Shown in pieces: positions 56,854-64,000 of a stretch of 64,000 nucleotides of DNA (position 1 is the first letter of the stretch; each line of letters starts with the position of its first letter). The stretch is from [Clostridium] aminophilum DSM 10710. Its GTDB lineage: Bacteria; Bacillota; Clostridia; Lachnospirales; Lachnospiraceae. The translations under genes and the position numbers were made by a program. The stretch covers positions 62,001-126,000 of the forward strand of contig NZ_JONJ01000001.1 in assembly GCF_000711825.1 (NCBI RefSeq). The letters run 5' to 3'. The notes under the pieces are model-generated. The model ran no database searches and was not told where the DNA came from. It saw nothing but the letters and a program-made list of their open reading frames with translations.

Positions 56854-59307
56854 TTCGTTTTCTTCCTTTCGTGTCTCTGTTGCTTTTGCATCCACTGCTT
56901 TTGCTTCCGCTGTATTTGTTTCCGCAGTTTTTGTTTCCATTGCTTTTTCATCCACAGCGTGTGTTCCCGCCGTTTCCGCGTCCACGGTTTCCGTCTGCTG
57001 TGACAGCAGTTTTCCGGTTACCGTGTTTTGGATCTTTTTGTCCTTTTTATTGTCATATACCCGCAGCAGGTTCAGCCTCAGCGCGTTGGATACGACGCAG
57101 AAACTGGAAAGCCCCATGGCGGCCGCACCGAACATCGGATTCAGTGTCCAGCCGAACGCGGCCACATAGCATCCTGCTGCCAGCGGTATACCAATAACAT
57201 TGTAGAAAAATGCCCAGAACAGGTTCTCGTAAATGTTCCGGATCGTCGCCCTGGAGATGCGGATCGCTGCCGCCACATCCAGAAGGCTCCCCTTCATCAG
57301 AACAATATCCGCCGCATCGATCGCGATATCGGTTCCGGCTCCGATCGCAACACCGACGTCTGCCCTTGTCAGAGCCGGCGCATCGTTGATTCCGTCGCCG
57401 ACCATGACGGTCTTCCCGTGATCCATCAGTTTTCGGATGACTTCCTCTTTTCCGTCCGGAAGAACACCGGCCACAACCTCGTCAACGCCTGCCTGATCCG
57501 CGATGGCTTTCGCGGTCACCGGATTGTCTCCGGTCAGCATCACAACATGCAATCCCATTTTCTTCATCTGGGAGATCGCTTCCGCCGAGTCATCCTTTAT
57601 GGTATCCGCCACAGCGATCATACCGATCAGTTTATGGTCTTCCGCAAAAAGAACCGGTGTTTTACCTTGCGCTGCAAGTTTCTCCATCTGTGCGTTCTGC
57701 TCTGCGGTCAAACCGCCGGTCAGGCCGGAAATGAACCGGGCGTTTCCGCCTGCGTATCTCACACCTCCGATCGTCGCCTGAAGACCGTTACCCGGAAGTA
57801 CCTCAAATTCATCATTTTCCAGCATGGCAGTTCCGTTCTCTTCCGCATACGCCACAATCGCCCGGGAGATCGGATGCTCGCTTTTTCCTTCCAGCGAAAA
57901 AGCGGCACGAAGAAGATCGTCCGGACTCACGCCCTCCATCGGGGCCACATCGGTCACACGCATCTGGCCGGTTGTGATGGTGCCGGTCTTGTCGAGTGCG
58001 ATGATCTGCGCTTTCCCGGCCATCTCCTGCACTGCGGCCGTCTTAAACAGTATGCCGGTCCTTGCGCCGACGCCATTGCCCACCATGATCGCAACCGGAG
58101 TCGCAAGGCCGAGCGCACACGGGCAGCTGATGACGAGAACCGATACCGCCCGCGCCATCGCGTAGCCGAATGACTCGCCCGCAAGAATCCACGCAGCGAA
58201 GGTGACTGCCGCAATCGCGATGACCACCGGCACAAACACCCCCGATACCCGGTCGGCGATCTTGGCGATCGGTGCCTTCGTCGCCGCGGCATCGCTGACC
58301 ATCCGGATAATTCCGGCAAGCGTGGTGTCTTCTCCGACGCGGGACGCCTCGCAGACAAGATATCCGGAGGTGTTGATCGTCGCCGCGGACACCTTATCGC
58401 CCGCCTGTTTTTCCACCGGGACACTCTCCCCGGTCAGTGCGGATTCATTGACCGCACTCGCTCCCTGAATGACGATACCGTCCACCGGTATGCTGTCGCC
58501 GGGTCTGACCGCAAACCGGTCGCCCACTTTGACTTCCTCGACGGGCACTGTCCGCTCGGTCTCTCCATCCAGAAGCACCGCGGTCTTCGGCGCCATCTTC
58601 ATCAGTGATTTCAGCGCGTCGGTGGTCTTTCCCTTGGATTTGGCTTCCAGCGTTTTTCCCACGGTGATCAGCGTCAGGATCATCGCCGCCGACTCAAAGT
58701 AAAACTGATCCATGTAATACATGATTCCCGCTTCATTCTGCGCCATCACGGCGGAAGTCATTGCAAACAGGGCATAGACACTGTAGGCAAATGACGCCGA
58801 CGCGCCGAGGGCAACCAGCGTATCCATGTTCGGCGATTTGTGGATCAGTCCTTTCCATCCACTGATGAAAAACTTCTGGTTGATCACCATGACGATGCCG
58901 GAGATCAGCAGCTCATACAGTCCCATTGCAGCATGATTGCCGTCCAGAAACGCCGGAAGAGGCCAGTTCCACATCATGTGCCCCATCGATACGTACATCA
59001 ACGGGATCAGGAAAATCAGCGAGGCGATCAGTCGCTTTTTCAGCTTCGGCGTCTCGGTATCCTTCAGCGCATCCGCTTCGTTTCCCTGCGAAGCCTTTGC
59101 CGCGCCGGCCGTTTTCAGGCTTGCGCCGTATCCCGCCTCTTCCACCGCTTTGATGATTTGCTCCGGCGATGCATTTCCCTCGACCCCCATGGAATTGGTC
59201 AAAAGACTGACGGCGCAGCTTTCCACGCCCTCAACAGCGTTGACCGCCTTCTCCACCCGGGTCTGGCAAGCCGCGCAGCTCATACCGGTTACATTGTATT
59301 GTTTCAT
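56650..59307 (-). CDS. copA: Copper-exporting P1B-ATPase CopA with C-terminal CopZ-like domain
   Basis: An 885-residue Cu+ pump. N-terminal HMA domain (GMSCAAC, 8-14), TM helices, actuator TGES, CPC metal site (ISCPCALG), phosphorylation motif DKTGTIT, ATP-binding HP (SEHPI) and [10 protein letters not shown] hinge. After the last TM pair there is a Thr/Glu/Ala-rich linker of about 60 residues and a second HMA domain at the extreme C-terminus (GMMCAHC), an unusual place. An ATG at 56853 with an AGGAAG site begins this last domain, so a free 67-residue CopZ-like chaperone may also be made. It is the second gene after csoR (22 bp apart) and exports Cu+. Confidence 0.95.
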   Translation of the reverse strand: MKQYNVTGMSCAACQTRVEKAVNAVEGVESCAVSLLTNSMGVEGNASPEQIIKAVEEAGYGASLKTAGAAKASQGNEADALKDTETPKLKKRLIASLIFLIPLMYVSMGHMMWNWPLPAFLDGNHAAMGLYELLISGIVMVINQKFFISGWKGLIHKSPNMDTLVALGASASFAYSVYALFAMTSAVMAQNEAGIMYYMDQFYFESAAMILTLITVGKTLEAKSKGKTTDALKSLMKMAPKTAVLLDGETERTVPVEEVKVGDRFAVRPGDSIPVDGIVIQGASAVNESALTGESVPVEKQAGDKVSAATINTSGYLVCEASRVGEDTTLAGIIRMVSDAAATKAPIAKIADRVSGVFVPVVIAIAAVTFAAWILAGESFGYAMARAVSVLVISCPCALGLATPVAIMVGNGVGARTGILFKTAAVQEMAGKAQIIALDKTGTITTGQMRVTDVAPMEGVSPDDLLRAAFSLEGKSEHPISRAIVAYAEENGTAMLENDEFEVLPGNGLQATIGGVRYAGGNARFISGLTGGLTAEQNAQMEKLAAQGKTPVLFAEDHKLIGMIAVADTIKDDSAEAISQMKKMGLHVVMLTGDNPVTAKAIADQAGVDEVVAGVLPDGKEEVIRKLMDHGKTVMVGDGINDAPALTRADVGVAIGAGTDIAIDAADIVLMKGSLLDVAAAIRISRATIRNIYENLFWAFFYNVIGIPLAAGCYVAAFGWTLNPMFGAAAMGLSSFCVVSNALRLNLLRVYDNKKDKKIQNTVTGKLLSQQTETVDAETAGTHAVDEKAMETKTAETNTAEAKAVDAKATETRKEENEMKITVNGMMCAHCEAHVKKALEAIDGIESAAASHEENLVTITNSKEVDEALIRAAVEDAGYEYGGMA

Positions 59308-59329
59308 CGTGTCACACTTTCTATTTTCT

Positions 59330-59752
59330 TCACTTCATCAGTTTCTGCAGCGTAACGACAAGCTCATCGATGATCTCATCGTTTCCCTGACGGATATTGT
59401 CCGCCACACAGGATTTCATGTGATTGGCAAGAAGCACCTTATTAAAGCTGTTCAGCGCGCTGGTGATGGCGGAGACCTGCACAAGGATATCCGTACAGTA
59501 CGCATTGTTCTCCAGCATGCCTTCCACGCCGCGGACCTGTCCTTCGATCCGCTTCAGGCGGTTCATCAGATCCTTCCGCTCTTTCTCATCCCTGTCCTTG
59601 TGTTTTCCGGAACAGTGCGGACAGGCTGTCATTTCTGCGGTTTCTGTTGTTTCTGTTGTTTCCATATATCCCGTTGTTATTTTGGTCTCCTCAGATTTGA
59701 CGGATTCATTCATTCCGCCGGTCTCCGTTGCACAGTGTTTGCACTTCGTCAT
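59330..59752 (-). CDS. csoR: CsoR-family copper-sensing repressor with Cys-rich N-terminal extension
   Basis: A 140-residue repressor. The core (about 60-140) has [16 protein letters not shown] and the Cu+ ligand triad Cys86 (YC), His111 and Cys115 (HMKSC). Unlike typical CsoR, an N-terminal extension of about 55 residues carries two CxxC pairs (C4/C7 in CKHC and C44/C47 in CPHC) joined by a Thr/Glu-rich stretch. It could hold an additional metal site. It starts the copper operon (csoR-copA); its promoter at 59952-59924 contains a CsoR-type operator in the spacer. Start follows AGGAGG. Confidence 0.92.
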   Translation of the reverse strand: MTKCKHCATETGGMNESVKSEETKITTGYMETTETTETAEMTACPHCSGKHKDRDEKERKDLMNRLKRIEGQVRGVEGMLENNAYCTDILVQVSAITSALNSFNKVLLANHMKSCVADNIRQGNDEIIDELVVTLQKLMK

Positions 59753-59814
59753 TTCAGGCCTCCTGTTGAAAACGTGTTAAAACACGACTTTGTCGTATCC
59801 TCGCGGAGCGTATT

Positions 59815-59852
59815 CATGTCATAGAAAATTCGGAGAGTTTTCCTATGACATG
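59815..59852 (-). promoter_or_regulatory. Long hairpin in the csoR 5' leader
   Basis: CATGTCATAG (59815-59824) pairs with CTATGACATG (59843-59852), extended inward by AAAA/TTTT with one bulge. Smaller stems (CGTGTT/AACACG and ACGAC/GTCGT) follow before the start codon. Confidence 0.55.
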
Positions 59853-59888
59853 CTATCAGCATTTCGGGAAAATTCCCGATAAAGTACA

Positions 59889-59905
59889 ATACCCCACAGG
59901 GGTAT
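59889..59905. promoter_or_regulatory. CsoR operator-like site 2
   Basis: ATACCCCACAGGGGTAT, a G/C-tract inverted repeat of the CsoR type, centred 40 bp downstream of the first site. Confidence 0.75.
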
Positions 59906-59923
59906 ATATCGTTCTTGAATCAC

Positions 59924-59952
59924 AATATATACCCCCGCAGGGTATTTGTCAA
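59924..59952 (-). promoter_or_regulatory. csoR-copA promoter with CsoR operator in the spacer
   Basis: Minus strand TTGACA (59952-59947), exactly 17 bp, TATATT (59929-59924). The spacer is occupied by ATACCCCCGCAGGGTAT (59929-59945), a CsoR-type operator, so the apo-repressor would block polymerase and Cu+ would relieve it. Confidence 0.85.
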
Positions 59953-60001
59953 TTCCTGTTTGCTTTTTTTCTATCTGTTTTTTCTGCTCTTTTATCCGGT
60001 T

Positions 60002-60553
60002 TTATTCGATCTCTTCTTTTGCTTCCTCGATCAATGCCTTGACATCCGCGCCTTCCACATCCAGTCCGGTTGCCTTGATCACCTTGAACTCCGGAATCCC
60101 GTAGAAGCCCTGGGCCAGTGCCTTCACATATCCTGCGCCGTATACTTCCGGAACAAACCCTCCGCCGGCCGTTGTAACATATGTCAGCTTCTTTGCCCTG
60201 CAAAGTCCGACAGGCACGCCTTCCGGTGAATAGGAAAATGTGATCCCTACCACATTGATCTGCTCGAAATACTGCTTCAGCGTGGCCGGAAATGACAGAT
60301 CCCAGAACGGTGCCGCGATCACAATCTCATCCGCTTTCGCAAACTGTCTCGCCCGCGTAAACATGGGATCTTCCCATTTTCCTTCCGCAATCAGCCGGTC
60401 CCTCCGGTTTAGAAAATCCTCATCCGCAGACGGAAAGGTCTCGTTATGTAAAACCACTTCCTCCACCGGCTCATTCCGTTCTGCCAGGAGGCACTCTGCC
60501 AGCTCTTTTGTTCTGGATCCTTTCCGCACACACGCGTTGATAAATAAAATCAT
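60002..60553 (-). CDS. Flavodoxin-fold NAD(P)H-dependent oxidoreductase
   Basis: A 183-residue FMN-type reductase of the AzoR/MdaB/YwrO superfamily: INACVRKGSRTKELAE (phosphate loop), APFWDLSFPATLKQYFEQI (substrate/FMN region) and TTAGGG..EVYG (flavin contact). Expected two-electron reduction of quinones or azo compounds. It starts 29 bp after the LRR lipoprotein gene and may be co-transcribed with it. No terminator is evident before the csoR promoter. Confidence 0.87.
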   Translation of the reverse strand: MILFINACVRKGSRTKELAECLLAERNEPVEEVVLHNETFPSADEDFLNRRDRLIAEGKWEDPMFTRARQFAKADEIVIAAPFWDLSFPATLKQYFEQINVVGITFSYSPEGVPVGLCRAKKLTYVTTAGGGFVPEVYGAGYVKALAQGFYGIPEFKVIKATGLDVEGADVKALIEEAKEEIE

Positions 60554-60582
60554 CGTCTACCTCATTTCCTTCATTATTTCCT

Positions 60583-62067
60583 TCATTTTGAAAAATGAAC
60601 CGTCGCCTGCGTCAGGAATTCATTTCCTTCTTCGATCTCCACCGCCTTCCATTCCGCCTCGGTTCCCTCATAGTAAATATCCTTTAATCCGGCAGCGGTT
60701 ATGAAGGCCTGCTTCCCGATCTTTTTCAGACTGTTCGGGAAGTACAGTGTCTCAAGACCTTCACAGTACGCCATAGACTGCGGACCGATCACTTTGATTC
60801 CCTCGGCATAATGTGCTTCTTTCAGTTCGCCCGCATAGATTCCCGGAACCGGCTCGATCTCCTGCGGCCCAATATAGGAGGACGGGAAATAGATCACCCG
60901 GAACGGCGACAGATGGATCGCTCCCGGTTTCAGATGCTCCGTTCCCGCCGGAATAGAATAGATCTCATCGTTTTTTGCCTGCGGGTACGAAATCATTTCC
61001 TTTCCGTCCTTCGTGAAGAGCACACCGTCCACCGCCTTGAACAGCGGATTGTTCTCTGCCAGTTCAAAGGACTCCAGCTTATGATTGCCGCCGAAGGCCT
61101 CGCTCATCTCTTTCACACTGGACGGGATACGGATTCGGGTAATTTCTGTCAGATTTTTAAAGCTCACCGGTGCCAGCGTCTCGACGCCTTCCGGTATCTC
61201 ATATCCGGTCTTTCCGTTCAGGTTCGGGACACGGTAGATTGTTTTTCCGTCTCTGGAATACAAAATGCCGTCCTTCGACATATAACGTTCATTGCCTTCG
61301 GCCACATCATATGCCGAAATGGGATAATTCAGAAATGCGGAAGGAGCCATATCTTTCAGTGTCGATGGAAATACCACACTCACCCTGGAATCAATATCCG
61401 CAAAGGCATACTGATCGATATACTCGCACCCTTCCGGAATGACGATCCGGCCGGTATTTCCGCCGATTGAACTAACCGCAAAGCAGTCTTTTTCAAGAAT
61501 TCTCACATGCGGCATGTTAACATTGTTCAGCTTTTCACAGTAGTAAAATGACGCCTCTCCCACGTAATCCAACGACTTCGGAAGTTCCGTGCTCTCCAAA
61601 GCGGTAAAATTCAGAAAGGCACATTTTCCGATTCCGGTAATGCCTTCGTCCACGATCACATGCTGTGCCTTGTCCTTATACTCAATCCACGGCGGATAAT
61701 CCCCTTCATAGTCATGTTCCGCAAAAAGCGAACCTCCGTAGTCCTTCATCGGACCTGTCCCCCGGATCCGGATTGTTGCGGTACTGTCGTTATACTCCCA
61801 GGTCAGCCGGTCCTCTGTAACCACCGCTCTTTCTGTGTAATCTTTAACCTGTACAGTCTCAGACGTAGTCTCCTGCACCGCTGTCTCTTCGCCGGCGGCT
61901 CCGCTCTCACCGATCGCTCCCGCAGCGGTCTCCGCTCCGGACACGGCCCCCTCGGCAGACACCGGCGCCGCAGAAGAATCGGCTGCGCCGGATCCTCCAC
62001 AGCCGGCGGTAGCGGCTAACGCCGCGATTGAACCGATGATCATAAGATATCCCAATCTTTTTTTCAT
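60583..62067 (-). CDS. BspA-type leucine-rich-repeat surface lipoprotein
   Basis: A 494-residue exported protein. Lipoprotein signal with Cys23 (ATAGC), an Ala/Gly/Glu/Thr-rich spacer (about 24-75), then about eight LRR_5/BspA-like repeats of about 22-24 residues (GITGIGKCAFLNFTALESTELP, noted as GIGKCAFLNFTALES; VGEASFYYCEKLNNV; IGPQSMAYCEGLETL; IGKQAFITAAGLKDI) and a terminal YYEGTEAEWKAVEI unit common in gut Firmicutes. BspA-like repeats bind host or bacterial surface ligands; ligand unknown. Start at 62067 follows GGAGG. Confidence 0.9.
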   Translation of the reverse strand: MKKRLGYLMIIGSIAALAATAGCGGSGAADSSAAPVSAEGAVSGAETAAGAIGESGAAGEETAVQETTSETVQVKDYTERAVVTEDRLTWEYNDSTATIRIRGTGPMKDYGGSLFAEHDYEGDYPPWIEYKDKAQHVIVDEGITGIGKCAFLNFTALESTELPKSLDYVGEASFYYCEKLNNVNMPHVRILEKDCFAVSSIGGNTGRIVIPEGCEYIDQYAFADIDSRVSVVFPSTLKDMAPSAFLNYPISAYDVAEGNERYMSKDGILYSRDGKTIYRVPNLNGKTGYEIPEGVETLAPVSFKNLTEITRIRIPSSVKEMSEAFGGNHKLESFELAENNPLFKAVDGVLFTKDGKEMISYPQAKNDEIYSIPAGTEHLKPGAIHLSPFRVIYFPSSYIGPQEIEPVPGIYAGELKEAHYAEGIKVIGPQSMAYCEGLETLYFPNSLKKIGKQAFITAAGLKDIYYEGTEAEWKAVEIEEGNEFLTQATVHFSK

Positions 62068-62164
62068 AAGCAGGTCCTCCCCGTATGCTGGCAAAGCCTA
62101 TTCCAAATTCATAAGTTGATGGTTTTCTACTTTTAAATTCATTATACATAATTCCCATTATGAA

Positions 62165-62292
62165 AGAACTAAGGAAACACTAATTATATCAGCGTTTCCT
62201 TAGAGCCTCCGACGGATGTCACGGATTTTCAAAGGAAATTGCTGCTTTGCAGCGAAAATCCGGCCGGGGAAACGCTTTGCTCAGCGTTTCCC
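62165..62292. repeat. Cluster of inverted repeats upstream of the LRR gene
   Basis: Three adjacent dyads: CTAAGGAAAC...GTTTCCTTAG (about 62169-62204), CGGATTTTC...GAAAATCCG with inner GCTGC/GCAGC (about 62222-62262), and GGGAAACGCT...AGCGTTTCCC (62267-62292). CAGCGTTTCC occurs twice. MITE-like or an untranslated structured RNA. Confidence 0.5.
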
Positions 62293-62299
62293 TAAAAAA

Positions 62300-62335
62300 A
62301 TCCCGCTGACAGAGCCCATACTCCGTCAACGGGAT
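62300..62335 (-). terminator. Terminator after aroD
   Basis: ATCCCGCTGAC (62300-62310) / GTCAACGGGAT (62325-62335) with one wobble; minus strand followed by TTTTTT. Confidence 0.85.
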
Positions 62336-62375
62336 AGATGATTATAACATGCTTTTTATCGTATTTCCTTACCGC

Positions 62376-63134
62376 TTACAATGCGCTGTGCAGAATTTCC
62401 ATCGACTCCCTTAACTGGCCTACCGGAATCTGGCCCGGTGCAGAGGCTGCGCCCACGGTTCCAAAGGTCATGGAGGATCCGAACACCTCTCCGCACAGGC
62501 GGGAGATCACGCCCGTTGCCGACATGGACATGGTGATGATCGGCCGGTCCGCATAACGCTTCATCTCTTCCGTCGCGGCAAGAAGCGTCAGAACATCGTC
62601 CTTATTCTGCGGCATCACCGCGATCTTCGGGATATCCGCTTCCATGTCCTGCATCTTCCGAAGGCGATAGATCAGATCGGCCTTCGACGGAGTCCTGAAA
62701 AAGTCATGGTTGGATCCGATGACCACTTTACCGGCCGTATGGATTGCTTCAATGTTCCGGCGGACCACATCATCGCCGCTGAAAATCTCCACATCCAGCG
62801 CATCGGCATTTCCGCTCCCGGCCACGGCGGCATTCATCTCCGTATAAGCATCGGCATCCATTGCCTTCTCTCCGCCCTCCTTCTTTGTGCGGAAGGTGAA
62901 GAGCAGTGCCTTCTCCCCCAGGGCCTCCCGAAGTTCTTTCAGGGTTTCCAGCACTTTTCCGGTGTCAAACACATCATCATAAAAATCCGCGCGCCATTCC
63001 ACCATATCCAGATCCATACCGGAGAGTTCCTTTCCCCGGCTCACGATCTCTTCTCTGCTTCTGCCCACAATCGGAACAATAATCTTCGGCATGCCTTCGC
63101 CGACTTCAATGTTCCTGATTTTTACTGTGTTCAT
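62376..63134 (-). CDS. aroD: Type I 3-dehydroquinate dehydratase
   Basis: A 252-residue class I enzyme of the shikimate pathway (3-dehydroquinate to 3-dehydroshikimate via a Schiff base). Visible: MVEWRADF (substrate Glu46 and Arg48), GSNHDFFRTP (catalytic His), IPKIAVMP (Schiff-base Lys) and GVISRLCGEVFGSSMTF (substrate Arg, flap), ending GQIPVGQL. Full length. It follows a TctA-type permease gene on the same strand, an arrangement seen for quinate/shikimate or dicarboxylate use, so a catabolic role is possible as well as biosynthesis. Confidence 0.95.
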   Translation of the reverse strand: MNTVKIRNIEVGEGMPKIIVPIVGRSREEIVSRGKELSGMDLDMVEWRADFYDDVFDTGKVLETLKELREALGEKALLFTFRTKKEGGEKAMDADAYTEMNAAVAGSGNADALDVEIFSGDDVVRRNIEAIHTAGKVVIGSNHDFFRTPSKADLIYRLRKMQDMEADIPKIAVMPQNKDDVLTLLAATEEMKRYADRPIITMSMSATGVISRLCGEVFGSSMTFGTVGAASAPGQIPVGQLRESMEILHSAL

Positions 63135-63179
63135 AGTTGTTCCTCTCTTTACTGTATACCATGCCTGATACCCGCCCGC

Positions 63180-63250
63180 GCCGAATCCGTCGCCGCAAAA
63201 ATCATTTCAGCCGAATCCGTTTCCGCAAAATCATTTCAGCCGAATTCGCC
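63180..63250. repeat. 29-30-bp tandem repeat between tctA and aroD
   Basis: Two near-identical units (63180-63209, 63210-63238) beginning GCCGAATCCG and ending AATCATTTCA, plus a partial third unit to 63250. Confidence 0.85.
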
Positions 63251-63307
63251 GTCATAATCTCTGTCTCGTTTCTCCGCAGCGTTATCCCGGCATATCCGAA
63301 CGCATCG

Positions 63308-64000
63308 TTATCCGAGGGCTTCCCTCTTCGTTTCCTTCTTTTCCTCCCTCTTTGCTTTCCAGTTCTTGTAGGTCTCCGTCTGTGTCGCGAAGAGGAATAC
63401 CAGCAGTGCAAACAGAACCATGGAGATCGGGCTGGTAAAAATACTTCCCAGCATTCCCTGTACCGATCCCTCCAGCATGACGCCGCGGCGGTAATTCTCC
63501 TCGCAGAGTTTGGTGAGAATACAGCCGAGAACGATCGGCGCGATCGGATAGTTGTACCGTTTCAGGAAGTAACCGATCAGACCAAAGCCGAACATCCAGA
63601 AAATGTCATAGACACTGTTCCGGATTGCAAAGGAGCCGATAACGGACAGAATCAGGATCGTCGGCATGAGAATCCCCTTCGGGATCTCCACGATTTTGGT
63701 AAATGCCCGGATTCCGGTCAGTCCGAATACCAGCAGGAAAAAGGATGCAAGAAGCAGGCTCGCAACGATGAGCCAGAAAAGATCCGGTGTCTGGGCGATC
63801 AGATTCGGTCCCGGCCGGAGTCCCTGAATCGTCAGTGCACTGATCAGAACCGCCGTCACCGCATCGCCCGGAATGCCGAGCGTCAGCATGGGGATAAATG
63901 CGCCGCCGATGGCCGCATTGTTGGCAGACTCCGGGGCAATGATTCCTTCCACCGCTCCCTTGCCAAACGGAGCCGTCGGCTTCTTCACCGATCGTTTTGC
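63308..64000 (-). CDS. TctA-family tripartite tricarboxylate transporter permease (5' end outside window)
   Basis: The C-terminal about 230 residues of the large TctA membrane subunit; the frame is open to the window edge. Signature EGIIAPESANNAAIGGAFIP and LTLGIPGDAVTAVLISAL, followed by six or so membrane segments and a Lys/Glu-rich cytoplasmic tail. TctA works with the small TctB subunit and an extracytoplasmic TctC binding protein to import carboxylates such as citrate or aromatic acids. Partners are presumably upstream, beyond the window. aroD lies 173 bp downstream. Confidence 0.92.
   Translation of the reverse strand, partial: AKRSVKKPTAPFGKGAVEGIIAPESANNAAIGGAFIPMLTLGIPGDAVTAVLISALTIQGLRPGPNLIAQTPDLFWLIVASLLLASFFLLVFGLTGIRAFTKIVEIPKGILMPTILILSVIGSFAIRNSVYDIFWMFGFGLIGYFLKRYNYPIAPIVLGCILTKLCEENYRRGVMLEGSVQGMLGSIFTSPISMVLFALLVFLFATQTETYKNWKAKREEKKETKREALG

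Overview
The window looks like chromosome of an anaerobic, gut-type Clostridia, most likely a Lachnospiraceae-like Firmicute. Supporting signs are moderate-to-high GC with AGGAGG ribosome sites, a glycyl-radical diol dehydratase, a Cys-type formate dehydrogenase, tryptophanase, an ECF transporter S component, a LexA/DinR-type SOS box, a yjdF riboswitch, C_GCAxxG_C_C and YczE proteins, and large multi-domain GGDEF/EAL proteins of a kind common in Lachnospiraceae. I see no rRNA, tRNA, CRISPR array, transposase or phage genes. The window is dense with genes, most of them on the minus strand.

Layout. 1-3.0 kb: glycyl-radical dehydratase (cut by the window edge) and a divergent aquaglyceroporin-like channel. 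3.4-6.7 kb: MATE pump, C_GCAxxG protein, membrane Fe-S protein and ferredoxin, divergent from an HxlR regulator through overlapping promoters. 6.8-12 kb: NfrB-like, c-di-GMP-responsive glycosyltransferase, a small SOS-regulated protein and a chemoreceptor with a flagellar-sigma -10 box. 12.2-23 kb: amino-acid and nucleobase catabolism: PreA-like enzyme; YheO/DauR regulator divergent from RidA, tryptophanase and an NSS transporter; GltS-type symporter with a 2-hydroxyacid dehydrogenase; AraC regulator. 23-30.7 kb: secreted HAD phosphatase, a three-domain L,D-transpeptidase/VanX/PheC-like lipoprotein and a PAS-GGDEF-EAL-GGDEF protein. 30.8-35 kb: DUF488, a Cys-rich peptide, a DUF5131-DUF4186 fusion, riboswitch-controlled yjdF, peptide deformylase, nitroreductase and DUF2798. 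35.3-37.2 kb: an alanine/Na+ symporter flanked by two different tandem-repeat arrays. 37.3-44 kb: a molybdenum block: candidate Moco riboswitch, ECF S component, small membrane-anchored protein, mobA and a convergent formate dehydrogenase pair. 44-51 kb: two acetyltransferases, a membrane protein, FIST-GGDEF, YczE, and a MetE-like enzyme with its LysR regulator. 51-56 kb: orphan solute-binding lipoprotein and dCache-GGDEF-EAL protein. 56-60 kb: CsoR and a CopA with a C-terminal CopZ-like domain under a clear CsoR-type promoter. 60-64 kb: flavoprotein reductase, LRR lipoprotein, aroD and the C-terminal part of a TctA permease.

Themes. c-di-GMP recurs: two long GGDEF-EAL proteins share a post-EAL domain, a third GGDEF protein has a FIST sensor, and one candidate effector (NfrB-like) carries an MshEN domain. 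Import or binding of small molecules next to a dedicated catabolic or sensing gene also recurs. The intergenic DNA holds an unusual number of short tandem duplications (18-64 bp units).

Family assignments come from motif recognition and memory, not database searches.
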